From contig OZ007034.1 in the NCBI GenBank assembly GCA_963931635.1, forward strand, positions 930,001-994,000: a stretch of 64,000 bases of DNA, given 5' to 3'. The position numbers and the translations under genes were made by a program. Positions 8,743 to 18,360 of the stretch are shown here, piece after piece. This DNA is from Caccoplasma sp905210875 (GTDB lineage: Bacteria > Bacteroidota > Bacteroidia > Bacteroidales > UBA11471). Under the pieces are notes generated by a model that saw nothing but the letters and a program-made list of their open reading frames with translations, did no database searches and was not told the origin of the DNA. Position 1 is the stretch's first letter, and the number at the start of each line of letters is the position of its first letter.

Positions 8743-11082
8743 ATGCCGAAAAATTTAGTCATTGTAGAGTCGCCTGCCAAGGCAAAAACGATCGAAAAAT
8801 TTTTAGGAAAAGATTATAAAGTCTTATCGAGTTACGGCCACATCCGAGACCTGAAAAAGAAAGATTTCAGTGTCGACGTAGACCATAACTTCAACCCCAT
8901 ATACGAAATTCCCTCCGACAAGAAACAGCTCGTCGAGACCCTGAAAAAAGAGGCCGACAAAGCCGACATGGTGTGGCTCGCTTCCGATGAAGACCGCGAA
9001 GGAGAAGCCATCGCCTGGCACCTCTACGAGGTACTCGGGCTCAAACCCGAAAAGACCCGCCGCATCGTCTTCCACGAAATCACCAAAAGCGCCATACTCA
9101 ACGCCATCGAGCACCCGCGCAACATCGACATCGACCGCGTCAACGCCCAGCAGGCACGCCGCGTACTCGACCGCATCGTGGGCTTCGAGCTGTCGCCCGT
9201 GCTGTGGAAAAAGGTAAAACCCGCCCTCTCGGCCGGCCGCGTGCAGTCGGTCGCCGTGCGACTCATCGTCGAGCGGGAGAGAGAAATAGAGCAGTTTGTG
9301 AGCGAAGCCTCCTACCGCATCGTCGCCACCTTTGCCGTAGCCACGCCGGCCGGTGAGACCGTCGAGATGAAAGCCGAGCTCAACACCCGCCCCAAAACCA
9401 AAGAAGAGGCCATCGCCCTGCTCAACGCCTGCCGCGACGCCCGCTTCACCATCGAAGAGGTGCAGGTAAAGCCCGCCCGCAAATCGCCGGCCGCCCCCTT
9501 CACCACCTCGACCCTCCAACAGGAGGCCGCACGCAAGCTGGGTCTGTCGGTGGCACAGACCATGATTATTGCCCAGCGCCTCTACGAGTCGGGATTCATC
9601 ACCTACATGCGTACCGACTCGGTCAATCTCTCCTCACTCGCCCTGAACACCTCCAAGGCCGAAATCCTCAAAACCTGGGGAGAGAGATACCAGCACACCC
9701 GCAACTACCACACCAAGACCAAAGGCGCCCAGGAGGCCCACGAAGCCATACGCCCCACCTACATCGACCATCACGACATCGAAGGGTCGGCCCAGGAAAA
9801 ACGCCTCTACGAACTCATCTGGAAACGCACCATCGCCTCACAGATGAGCGATGCCGAGATAGAAAAGACCACAGCCGTCATCGACATCTCGGGCCGCAAG
9901 GAGAAATTCATCGCCACGGGCGAAGTGCTGAAATTCGACGGTTTCCTGCGTGTCTACAACGAGTCGACCGACGACGAAGGCGAGAACGGCGAAGGCAACA
10001 GCAAGATGCTACCCCCCCTCGCTACGGGCGAAGAGCTGCCGGCCCTCGAAATCGAAGCCACCGAGCGTTTCACCCAACGGCCGCCCCGCTACACCGAGGC
10101 CTCGCTCGTGCGCAAGCTCGAAGAGCTTGGCATAGGCCGCCCCTCGACCTACGCCCCCACCATATCGACCATACAGCAACGCGAGTATGTAGAGCGTGGC
10201 GACCGTCCCGGCACCGAACGCTCCTACAATGTACTCACCCTCAAAAACGGGAAAATCTCCGATAAGGAGAAGACCGAAATCGTCGGAGCCGAAAAGGGTA
10301 AACTGCTGCCCACAGACATCGGCATCGTGGTCAACGACTTCCTTGCCGAACACTTTCCCGAAATACTCAACTACAACTTCACGGCCCAGGTCGAGAGCAA
10401 GTTCGACGAAGTGGCCGAGGGTAAAATCGAGTGGAACAAGTCGATTGAAGACTTTTACAAACTCTTCCACCCCGTAGTCGAAGAGGCCCTCTCACTGCGC
10501 CTCGAACACCGCGTAGGCGAACGCCAGCTCGGCATCGATCCCAAGAGCGGTCGCCCCGTATCGGTGAAGATAGGCCGCTTCGGCCCCCTGGTACAGATAG
10601 GCCTCCCCGAAGACAAGGAAAAGCCCCTCTTCGCCTCGTTGCAGAAGGGGCAGTCTATCAACACCATCACCCTCGACGAAGCCCTGAAACTCTTTGAACT
10701 GCCCCGCACACTGGGCGAGTACGAAGGCGAGACCATCACCGTATCGACCGGCCGCTTCGGCCCCTACATACGCCACAACGGCAAGTATGTGTCGCTGCCC
10801 AAAGAGTATGCCCCGCAGACCGTCTCCTACGACGAAGCCGTGGCCCTCATCGAGAAAAAGCGCGAAGAAGAAAAAAACCGCATTATCAAGACTTTCCCCG
10901 AAAACAGCGACCTCGAAATCCTCAACGGCCGCTTCGGCCCCTACATCGCCTACAAGGGCAAGAACTACAAAATACCCAAAGGCACCAAACCCGAAGAGCT
11001 GTCGAGCGACGACTGCCTGAAAATCATCGAGAGCGACAGCCAGCCCAAAGCCAAAGCCCGCCGGGTATCGCGCAAGAAATAG
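8743..11082 (+). CDS. topA: DNA topoisomerase I
   Basis: This 779-residue type IA topoisomerase relaxes negative supercoils. The TOPRIM domain opens the protein (KNLVIVESPAKAKTIEKFLG) with the acidic triad segment ASDEDREGEAIAWHL near residue 85. The catalytic tyrosine is Y288 in FITYMRTDSVNLS. In place of the zinc fingers of the E. coli enzyme, the C-terminus carries three repeats beginning GRFGP (around residues 610, 670 and 730), the Topo_C repeat form found in Bacteroidetes, followed by a basic tail (KAKARRVSRKK). It has its own promoter and a strong terminator. Length and motifs are complete. Confidence 0.97.
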   Translation: MPKNLVIVESPAKAKTIEKFLGKDYKVLSSYGHIRDLKKKDFSVDVDHNFNPIYEIPSDKKQLVETLKKEADKADMVWLASDEDREGEAIAWHLYEVLGLKPEKTRRIVFHEITKSAILNAIEHPRNIDIDRVNAQQARRVLDRIVGFELSPVLWKKVKPALSAGRVQSVAVRLIVEREREIEQFVSEASYRIVATFAVATPAGETVEMKAELNTRPKTKEEAIALLNACRDARFTIEEVQVKPARKSPAAPFTTSTLQQEAARKLGLSVAQTMIIAQRLYESGFITYMRTDSVNLSSLALNTSKAEILKTWGERYQHTRNYHTKTKGAQEAHEAIRPTYIDHHDIEGSAQEKRLYELIWKRTIASQMSDAEIEKTTAVIDISGRKEKFIATGEVLKFDGFLRVYNESTDDEGENGEGNSKMLPPLATGEELPALEIEATERFTQRPPRYTEASLVRKLEELGIGRPSTYAPTISTIQQREYVERGDRPGTERSYNVLTLKNGKISDKEKTEIVGAEKGKLLPTDIGIVVNDFLAEHFPEILNYNFTAQVESKFDEVAEGKIEWNKSIEDFYKLFHPVVEEALSLRLEHRVGERQLGIDPKSGRPVSVKIGRFGPLVQIGLPEDKEKPLFASLQKGQSINTITLDEALKLFELPRTLGEYEGETITVSTGRFGPYIRHNGKYVSLPKEYAPQTVSYDEAVALIEKKREEEKNRIIKTFPENSDLEILNGRFGPYIAYKGKNYKIPKGTKPEELSSDDCLKIIESDSQPKAKARRVSRKK

Positions 11083-11131
11083 AAACAAGGGTGGGAGCTA
11101 CCCCTCACAAAAAAACATCATACCACAAAAG

Positions 11132-11161
11132 CACCGGATTTTTTCCGGTGTTTTTGTTTTT
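11132..11161 (+). terminator. Intrinsic terminator after topA
   Basis: A perfect 7-bp stem CACCGGA/TCCGGTG with a T5 loop is followed by a T-rich run, 50 bases after the topA stop. Confidence 0.85.
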
Positions 11162-11311
11162 ATCACCTCACCCTGACGCGACACAATCGCTCAGGGAGAG
11201 AAGTATAATCGTAAAACGGAAAAAGGAAGTTGCCGGCGGGAAAGAAAATCACAAACAGGAGAAACAGGGCACCCGGTCAACCCCGGCAAGAGAAGAGCAG
11301 GAGAGGGGTTG

Positions 11312-12301
11312 CTACTCGGCCTGCGAGAGCAACAGTTCCTCAACGCGGTCGAGAATAGGGTAGAGGTCGGCCAGCGTCTCAGCCCGCAACATGGCGATGC
11401 GTGTCTCGCGGAAGTGGGGGATACCCTTGAAAAGCGGAGTAGCCGCCAGGTGTCGCCGTATGTGCAGAATACCGCGACGCTCATCGAGCCGCGCTACACT
11501 CTCGCGCAACTGGCGCCGCAAGACCTCCATCTTGGCACTCACCGTTAGGGGCGTTACGGCACCCTCGCGCAGATACTGCTTCATCTCGCCGAAAATCCAC
11601 GGCGCCCCTATCGAGGCCCGGCCCACCATCACGCCATCGACCCCGTAGCGGTCGAACGCCTCGCGGGCCTTTTCGGGCGTCGTGATGTCGCCGTTGCCGA
11701 TAATGGGAATCGTCATGCGGGGATTCTCCTTCACCCGCCCGATGAGCGACCAGTCGGCCTCGCCCGTGTACATCTGGCTGCGGGTGCGGCCGTGAATGGC
11801 CAGGGCGGCAATGCCGCAATCCTGCAACTGCTCGGCCAGCTCCACAATGATGCGCGAGTCCTGGTCCCAGCCCAGGCGGGTCTTTACCGTCACGGGCAAC
11901 TTCACCGCCTGCACCACTGCCCGGGTGATGGCCAACAGCAGCGGCACGTTGCGCAGCATGCCCGACCCGGCCCCCTTGCCGGCCACCTTCTTCACCGGGC
12001 AGCCGAAGTTGAGATCGATAACATCGGGACGCGCCGCCTCGCAGATGCGGGCCGCCTCGACCATCGAGTCGACATCGCGGCCGTAAATCTGTATTGCCAC
12101 CGGCCGCTCGGCCTCGGCAATGGAGAGTTTGGCCTGTGTCTTGCCCACAAAGCGGATGAGCGCGTCGCTCGACACAAACTCGGTCGTTACCATGTCGGCA
12201 CCGAACTCCTTGCACAGGAGGCGGAAAGGAGCGTTGGTAACATCTTCCATCGGAGCCAGGAAGAGCGGGCGTTCGCCCAAATCGATTGTCCCGATTTTCA
12301 T
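11312..12301 (-). CDS. dusB: tRNA-dihydrouridine synthase, DusB/NifR3 type
   Basis: This 329-residue flavoenzyme reduces uridine to dihydrouridine in the tRNA D-loop using NADPH. It begins with the FMN-barrel segment LFLAPMEDVTNAPFR; the catalytic cysteine lies in NFGCPVKKVAGKGAGSGML near residue 100, and AIHGRTRSQMYTG and PIIGNGDI mark the phosphate-binding end of the barrel. The helical tRNA-binding C-terminus is present. The start at 12301 follows a good promoter element and gives the usual family N-terminus. It faces topA across a 230-base convergent gap and diverges from leuS. Substrate position (DusB-like) is inferred from family resemblance. Confidence 0.9.
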   Translation of the reverse strand: MKIGTIDLGERPLFLAPMEDVTNAPFRLLCKEFGADMVTTEFVSSDALIRFVGKTQAKLSIAEAERPVAIQIYGRDVDSMVEAARICEAARPDVIDLNFGCPVKKVAGKGAGSGMLRNVPLLLAITRAVVQAVKLPVTVKTRLGWDQDSRIIVELAEQLQDCGIAALAIHGRTRSQMYTGEADWSLIGRVKENPRMTIPIIGNGDITTPEKAREAFDRYGVDGVMVGRASIGAPWIFGEMKQYLREGAVTPLTVSAKMEVLRRQLRESVARLDERRGILHIRRHLAATPLFKGIPHFRETRIAMLRAETLADLYPILDRVEELLLSQAE

Positions 12302-12327
12302 GCTGTAACAAATTAAGTATTGCGTGG

Positions 12328-12335
12328 CAAAAATA
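12328..12335 (-). promoter_or_regulatory. -7 promoter element for dusB
   Basis: On the minus strand this reads TATTTTTG, matching TAnnTTTG, 27 bases before the dusB ATG. Confidence 0.55.
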
Positions 12336-12449
12336 GTACATTTTCACCAGCCGGCCACCGCACCCGGCCCCAAAATCGGAAAAGCACGTCCGGGCAATGC
12401 TTCCGCGGCAACAACAAAAACAACATAAATCGTCGTAATAAAACGGTTT

Positions 12450-12482
12450 TTTGGCGCCATCTCCTTTTTTTTATTACTTTTG
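12450..12482 (+). promoter_or_regulatory. Promoter for leuS (-33 TTTG, -7 TACTTTTG)
   Basis: TTTG at 12450-12453 and TACTTTTG at 12475-12482 are separated by 21 bases, close to the Bacteroidetes consensus. The leader to the leuS ATG is about 40 bases. Confidence 0.7.
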
Positions 12483-12527
12483 CAATATTAAATAGGGTAA
12501 ATATCCACCTCCAAATCGAAAAAAACG

Positions 12528-15299
12528 ATGGAATATAATTTCAGAGAAATCGAGCAGAAATGGCAGCAGTACTGGAAAGATAACCACACCTACCGCGTAA
12601 CCGAGAACCGTCAGAAACCCAAATACTACGTTTTGGACATGTTTCCCTATCCGTCGGGAGCCGGTCTGCATGTGGGACACCCGCTGGGCTACATCGCCTC
12701 AGACATCTACGCCCGCTTCAAGCGGCTCAAAGGGTTCAACGTGCTGCACCCCATGGGATACGACGCCTACGGTCTGCCCGCCGAACAATATGCCATACAG
12801 ACGGGTCAACACCCGGCCATCACCACCGAAAAAAACATCAACCGCTACCGTGAGCAGCTCGACAAGATAGGATTCTGCTTCGACTGGGACCGCGAGATAC
12901 GCACTTGCGACCCCGAATATTACAAGTGGACGCAGTGGGCCTTCATACAGATGTTCAACAGCTATTATGACTACAACGAGCAGAAGGCTCTCCCCATCAA
13001 CACCCTCATCGAAGCCTTCGAGACCAACGGCACCGAAGGGCTGAACGTAGCCTGCACCGAAACACTCTCCTTCACGGCCGACGAGTGGTGCGCCATGAGC
13101 GAGGAGGAGCAGCAGAAAACCCTGCTCAACTACCGCATTGCCTACCTGGGCGATACGATGGTGAACTGGTGTCCCAAGTTGGGTACCGTGCTGGCCAACG
13201 ACGAAGTGAGCGAAGGCCTCTCGGTGCGCGGCGGATACCCCGTAGAGCAAAAGGTGATGCGCCAGTGGTGCCTCCGCGTCTCGGCTTATGCCCAACGCCT
13301 GCTCGACGGCCTCGACACCATCGACTGGACCGACTCGCTCAAAGAGACCCAGCGCAACTGGATAGGCCGCTCCGAAGGTGCCGAGATGGAGTTTAAGGTC
13401 GTAAACAGCGACGTAACCTTCACCATCTTCACCACCCGGGCTGACACCATCTTCGGCGTTACCTTCATGGTACTCGCCCCCGAGAGCGAATATGTGGCAC
13501 AAGTAACCACCCCCGCACAGAAAGCCGCCGTCGATGCCTACCTCGACCAAATCAAACACCGCACCGAACGCGAACGCATGATGGACCGCAGCGTGAGCGG
13601 CGTCTTCTCGGGCGCATACGCCATCAACCCCCTCAACGGAAAAGAGATACCCATCTGGATAAGCGACTACGTACTGGCCGGCTACGGTACCGGCGCCATC
13701 ATGGCCGTACCGGCCCACGACAGCCGCGACTACGCCTTTGCCAAGCACTTCGACCTGCCCATCATACCCCTCATCGAGGGCTGCGACGTGTCGCAGGAGA
13801 GTTTCGACGCCAAAGAGGGCATCATGATAAACTCCTGCGGCAACGGACTCGACCTCAACGGGCTCACCGTGAAAGAGGCCATCGCCAAGACCAAAGCCTT
13901 CATCAAGGAAAAAGGCATCGGCCGCGTCAAGGTAAACTACCGCCTGCGCGACGCCATATTCAGCCGCCAGCGCTACTGGGGCGAGCCGTTCCCGGTCTAC
14001 TATAAGAACGGACTTCCCTACATGCTCGACGAGAGCCGTCTGCCGCTGCTGCTGCCGGGCATCGACAAGTTCCTCCCCACCGAACAGGGCGAGCCGCCTC
14101 TGGGACGTGCCAAAAACTGGGAAACCGAAGATCACTACCCGCTCGAACTCTGCACCATGCCTGGATTTGCCGGCTCGTCGGCCTACTACCTGCGCTACAT
14201 GGACCCGCACAACGACGCCGCTCTCGTATCGGAAGAGGCCGATACCTACTGGCGCAACGTCGACCTCTATGTGGGAGGCACCGAGCACGCCACGGGACAC
14301 CTCATTTACAGCCGCTTCTGGAACAAGTTCCTCTATGACCTGGGAATTGTGTGCGAAGACGAACCCTTCAAGAAGCTCGTCAACCAGGGCATGATACAGG
14401 GACGTTCCAACTTCGTGTACCGCATCAAGGACACCAACACGTTTGTCTCCTACAACCTCAAAGACCAGTACGAGACTACCCCCATACACGTCGATGTCAA
14501 CATCGTAAGCAACGACGTGCTCGACATCGAGGCCTTCCGCAACTGGCGGCCCGACTTCAAAGATGCCGAGTTCATACTCGAAAACGGCCGTTACATCTGC
14601 GGCTGGGCAATAGAGAAGATGTCGAAGTCGATGTTCAACGTCGTCAACCCCGACGACATCGTCGAACGCTACGGCGCCGACACGCTGCGTCTCTACGAGA
14701 TGTTCCTCGGCCCCATCGAGCAGAGCAAACCGTGGGACACCAACGGTATCGACGGCGTGCACCGCTTCCTCAAAAAATTCTGGAACCTCTTCTTCGACGG
14801 CGACACCCTCGCCCTCACCGACGGCAAACCCTCGAAAGAGGAGCTCAAAAGCCTGCACAAGCTCATCAAGAAGGTGAGCGGCGACATCGAGACCTTCTCC
14901 TACAACACCTCGGTAAGCGCCTTCATGATATGCGTCAACGAGCTCACCGCCCTGAAATGCCGCAACCGCCACATACTCGAACCCATCGTCGTGCTGCTCG
15001 CACCCTTCACCCCGCACCTGAGCGAGGAGCTGTGGCACGCCCTCGGACACAACACCACGGTGTGCGATGCCCAGTGGCCGGACTATAACGAAGAGTACCT
15101 CAAAGAAGACTCGGTCAACTACGCCGTCTCGTTCAACGGTAAAGTGCGCTTCAACCTCGAATTCCCCATCGACACCCCCAAAGAGGAGATAGAGAAACAG
15201 GTCATTGCCCACGAAAACTCGGCCAAATGGCTCGACGGCAAAAACATCAAGAAGGTCATTGTCGTACCAGGCAAGCTCATCAACATTGTCGTAGGATAA
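12528..15299 (+). CDS. leuS: Leucyl-tRNA synthetase
   Basis: This 923-residue class Ia synthetase charges tRNA-Leu. The HIGH-type motif is HVGH at residues 48-51 within PYPSGAGLHVGHPLGY. The CP1 editing insertion includes TIFTTRADTIFGVTFMVLAP and the GYGTGAIMAVPAHDSRDYAF segment, whose aspartate anchors the misacylated amino acid. KMSKS begins at residue 697. The anticodon-binding helical domain and the small C-terminal domain (KNIKKVIVVPGKLINIVV) are complete. It is monocistronic, with its own promoter and a strong terminator. Synonymous codons are strongly C-ending. Confidence 0.98.
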   Translation: MEYNFREIEQKWQQYWKDNHTYRVTENRQKPKYYVLDMFPYPSGAGLHVGHPLGYIASDIYARFKRLKGFNVLHPMGYDAYGLPAEQYAIQTGQHPAITTEKNINRYREQLDKIGFCFDWDREIRTCDPEYYKWTQWAFIQMFNSYYDYNEQKALPINTLIEAFETNGTEGLNVACTETLSFTADEWCAMSEEEQQKTLLNYRIAYLGDTMVNWCPKLGTVLANDEVSEGLSVRGGYPVEQKVMRQWCLRVSAYAQRLLDGLDTIDWTDSLKETQRNWIGRSEGAEMEFKVVNSDVTFTIFTTRADTIFGVTFMVLAPESEYVAQVTTPAQKAAVDAYLDQIKHRTERERMMDRSVSGVFSGAYAINPLNGKEIPIWISDYVLAGYGTGAIMAVPAHDSRDYAFAKHFDLPIIPLIEGCDVSQESFDAKEGIMINSCGNGLDLNGLTVKEAIAKTKAFIKEKGIGRVKVNYRLRDAIFSRQRYWGEPFPVYYKNGLPYMLDESRLPLLLPGIDKFLPTEQGEPPLGRAKNWETEDHYPLELCTMPGFAGSSAYYLRYMDPHNDAALVSEEADTYWRNVDLYVGGTEHATGHLIYSRFWNKFLYDLGIVCEDEPFKKLVNQGMIQGRSNFVYRIKDTNTFVSYNLKDQYETTPIHVDVNIVSNDVLDIEAFRNWRPDFKDAEFILENGRYICGWAIEKMSKSMFNVVNPDDIVERYGADTLRLYEMFLGPIEQSKPWDTNGIDGVHRFLKKFWNLFFDGDTLALTDGKPSKEELKSLHKLIKKVSGDIETFSYNTSVSAFMICVNELTALKCRNRHILEPIVVLLAPFTPHLSEELWHALGHNTTVCDAQWPDYNEEYLKEDSVNYAVSFNGKVRFNLEFPIDTPKEEIEKQVIAHENSAKWLDGKNIKKVIVVPGKLINIVVG

Positions 15300-15329
15300 T
15301 TCCCCCCTTTCATACCATATTATAGAGCG

Positions 15330-15366
15330 AAACGGCTGCACCCGAGAGGTGCAGCCGTTTCTGTTT
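15330..15366 (+). terminator. Intrinsic terminator after leuS
   Basis: A perfect 13-bp stem (15330-15342 with 15348-15360) and a CGAGA loop are followed by CTGTTTC. It lies 30 bases after the leuS stop. Confidence 0.85.
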
Positions 15367-15488
15367 CTCAGGCCGGGAGCATTTGAAACCGAATTGTCAC
15401 ACGAGTGTCACAGAAACGTCAAGACTTTGCATCTCTCCTGTAATAAGAATCCCCGACTTTTGCTGTCGAAAAAAATTAGGGGAATCAA

Positions 15489-18293
15489 ATGAAACGCTTG
15501 ACAAGAATCATCATCGCAGCCACTCTTCTCACCCTCCTGCCGGCCACAGCCTGGTGCGCCGTCATAAAGGGTACCGTCAGAGACCTCGCCACCGGTGAAC
15601 CCCTCGCCGGTGCCACCATATCGGTGAGCGGTACCAACCTGGCTGCCTTTACCGACGAAAACGGACTCTTTCAAATCGACAACCTCAAAGCCGGAGCCTA
15701 CACCCTCATCGTCAACTACATCTCCTACCAGACCCTCACCCTCGCCGACCAGCGGGTACTCGAAAGCGCCCCGCTCACCCTCGACATACGGCTCAAAGCC
15801 GACGACCAGAACCTCGACGAGGTGGTCGTCGTGGGGCAGATGCGCCGCAACACCGAACTGGGCATGATTGCCGCCACCAAGACCAGCCTCGTGATACAGA
15901 GCGGCGTGTCGTCGCAACAGATAAAGATAGCCCAGGACAAGGACGCCTCCGAAGCCATACGCCGGGTGTCGGGCATCAGCCTCATCAACGACAAGTTTGT
16001 AATGGTGCGCGGCCTCTCCGAACGCTACAACAACGTGTGGATAAACGGTAGCGCCGTGCCCAGCACCGAAGCCGATTCGCGCGCCTTCTCGTTCGACATC
16101 ATACCCAGCTCGCAGCTCGAAAACATCGCCATCGTCAAATCGCCCGCTCCCGAATATCCGGCCGATTTCAGTGGTGGATTTATCCTGCTCACCACCAAAG
16201 ACCTCCCCGCCGAGAACAACTTCACCCTCTCGGTAGGCGGCAACATCAACGACGCCACCCACTTCCGCAACTTCAAGTACAGCCGAGGCAGCCGCACCGA
16301 CTTCCTCGGATTTGACAACGGCCTGCGCGCCCTGCCCGGCGGCATCGACGCCACCCTCAACCCCATTGCCGGCAACGGTGTCGACCTGCAAGGCAACGGC
16401 TTCAACAACGACTGGCGGGTGCGCACGATGAATCCCGTGGGCGACCTCAGCCTCAGCGCCGACGTGAGCCGCATACGCCGCCTTGCCGACGGCGGCAAGC
16501 TGGGACTCATCGGTGCCCTCAATTACAGCAACAGCTACAAGACATTCCTCGACATGGAAAATTCGCTCTTCGGCGCCTACGACACCGAGAACGACCGCAG
16601 CAACTACCTGCGCCACAGTCAGGACGACCAGTTCAACCACACCGCCCGCATCGGTGCCATGCTCAACCTCACGTTTGTCCCCGCCAAAGACAACAACCGC
16701 TTTGAATTCAAAAACATCTTCAACCAGATAGGCACCGACCGCTATACCTACCGCACCGGCATCAGTGCCCAGAACAACCACGAAGAGAACGCCGAATACT
16801 ATTACAGCAGCCGCACCACCTACAACGGCCAGTTCACCGGCAAACACACCTTCGAGAGCGACTACTTCGATTGGAGCGCCGGCTATGCCTACGCCAACCG
16901 CCTGCTGCCCGACCGCCGCAAATACCTCATCGACGATGCCCTCGAAACCGGCGTGCTCGCCCTCTCGACCGGTAACGACATCACCCGCGAATTTACCCGC
17001 CTCGACGAACACATCGTCTCGGCCAACGCCAACTACCGCCACGACTTCGAGTGGGGCAGCTTTACCCCCACACTCAAAGCCGGAGCCTACGGCGAATACC
17101 GCACCCGCAGCTACCGCACCCGCAGCTTCATCTACAACTGGAATTACAGCCAGAACACCCTGCCCGACGGATTCCGCCACATGGACCTTCCCACCGAACT
17201 CCTCACCGACGGAAACTACGGTGCCGACAAGCTCTACCTGCTCGAAGAACTCAAAATGCGCAACAACTACGACGGCAACAACCTGCTGGGAGCCGGATAC
17301 GTGGGTGTGAACCTGCCGTGGAGAGGATTCAACCTCTACGCCGGTGTGCGTTTCGAACACAGCGACATGGAGCTCATACGCAACACCCGCGACTACGAAG
17401 AGAGCCCGCAAAGCACCCACTACATCTACGACGACCTCTTCCCCTCGGTCAACGCCACCTACAAGTTCAACGACGAGCACCAGTTGCGCGCCTCCTACGG
17501 CAAGTCAATCAACCGTCCCGAGTTCCGCGAGGTATCCCCCTCGGTCTTCTACGACTTCGACCTGGCCTCGAACGTACAAGGTAACACCGAGCTGCGTCCC
17601 TGTTATGTACAGAACTTCGACCTGCGGTACGAATGGTATCCCTCCAAAGGCGAACAGATATCGGTAGCCCTCTTCTACAAACACTTCGACGACCCCATCG
17701 AGTGGACCTACACCGTGGCCGGAGGTACCGACCTCGTCTACTCCTACCGCAATGCCGACGGCGCATATAGCTACGGACTCGAAGTAGACCTGCGCAAGAA
17801 CCTCGCCTTCATGGGAATGCCCTCGTTCGACTTCGTCTTCAACGGCGCCCTCATCAAGAGCCTTGTAGAGTTTCCCGAGGGCGACCGCGAAAAAGACCGC
17901 CCCATGCAGGGCCAGTCGCCCTACCTCATCAACACCGGTCTCTCTTACCGCCACGAAAAGAGCGGTATCACCGCCGCCCTCTTCTACAACCGCATAGGCA
18001 AACGCATCACCGGTGTGGGCCGCTACCTCGGCAGCTCGGGCAACGAAGAGACCGTGCGCATACCCGACTCCTACGAGATGCCGCGTGATGTCATCGACCT
18101 GAGTCTCTCCTGGAAAGCCAAGAAACACTGGGAGGTAAAACTGGGTATCCGCGACCTGCTGGCCGACAAGGTAACCTTCATGCAACTCGACGATGTAACC
18201 ACCAAGGCCGGAGAGAGCAAGGTCGTCGAAGAGATTACCCGCCAATACCGTCCGGGACGCAACTTCAACCTCTCGGTAAGCTACACCTTCTGA
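15489..18293 (+). CDS. TonB-dependent receptor with carboxypeptidase-like N-terminal domain (not SusC)
   Basis: This 934-residue outer-membrane transporter has a signal peptide to about residue 24, a carboxypeptidase-regulatory-like domain (VIKGTVRDLATGEPLAGATI, residues 25-105), a short linker LDEVVVVGQ that acts as the TonB-box region, a plug domain (IRRVSGISLINDKFVMVRGL) and a 22-strand-type barrel ending in aromatic SVSYTF. The plug wording differs from SusC proteins and no SusD follows, so this is an ordinary ligand-specific receptor. A beta-helix lipoprotein begins 67 bases downstream and probably works with it at the cell surface. A purine-rich ribosome site (AGGGGAA) precedes the ATG. 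The ligand cannot be read from sequence. Confidence 0.88.
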   Translation: MKRLTRIIIAATLLTLLPATAWCAVIKGTVRDLATGEPLAGATISVSGTNLAAFTDENGLFQIDNLKAGAYTLIVNYISYQTLTLADQRVLESAPLTLDIRLKADDQNLDEVVVVGQMRRNTELGMIAATKTSLVIQSGVSSQQIKIAQDKDASEAIRRVSGISLINDKFVMVRGLSERYNNVWINGSAVPSTEADSRAFSFDIIPSSQLENIAIVKSPAPEYPADFSGGFILLTTKDLPAENNFTLSVGGNINDATHFRNFKYSRGSRTDFLGFDNGLRALPGGIDATLNPIAGNGVDLQGNGFNNDWRVRTMNPVGDLSLSADVSRIRRLADGGKLGLIGALNYSNSYKTFLDMENSLFGAYDTENDRSNYLRHSQDDQFNHTARIGAMLNLTFVPAKDNNRFEFKNIFNQIGTDRYTYRTGISAQNNHEENAEYYYSSRTTYNGQFTGKHTFESDYFDWSAGYAYANRLLPDRRKYLIDDALETGVLALSTGNDITREFTRLDEHIVSANANYRHDFEWGSFTPTLKAGAYGEYRTRSYRTRSFIYNWNYSQNTLPDGFRHMDLPTELLTDGNYGADKLYLLEELKMRNNYDGNNLLGAGYVGVNLPWRGFNLYAGVRFEHSDMELIRNTRDYEESPQSTHYIYDDLFPSVNATYKFNDEHQLRASYGKSINRPEFREVSPSVFYDFDLASNVQGNTELRPCYVQNFDLRYEWYPSKGEQISVALFYKHFDDPIEWTYTVAGGTDLVYSYRNADGAYSYGLEVDLRKNLAFMGMPSFDFVFNGALIKSLVEFPEGDREKDRPMQGQSPYLINTGLSYRHEKSGITAALFYNRIGKRITGVGRYLGSSGNEETVRIPDSYEMPRDVIDLSLSWKAKKHWEVKLGIRDLLADKVTFMQLDDVTTKAGESKVVEEITRQYRPGRNFNLSVSYTF

Positions 18294-18360
18294 AACATTC
18301 ATAAACAATCATAAACAGGGTTTCTATACCAAGAGACCCACAAACCAAAAAAGAAAAAAC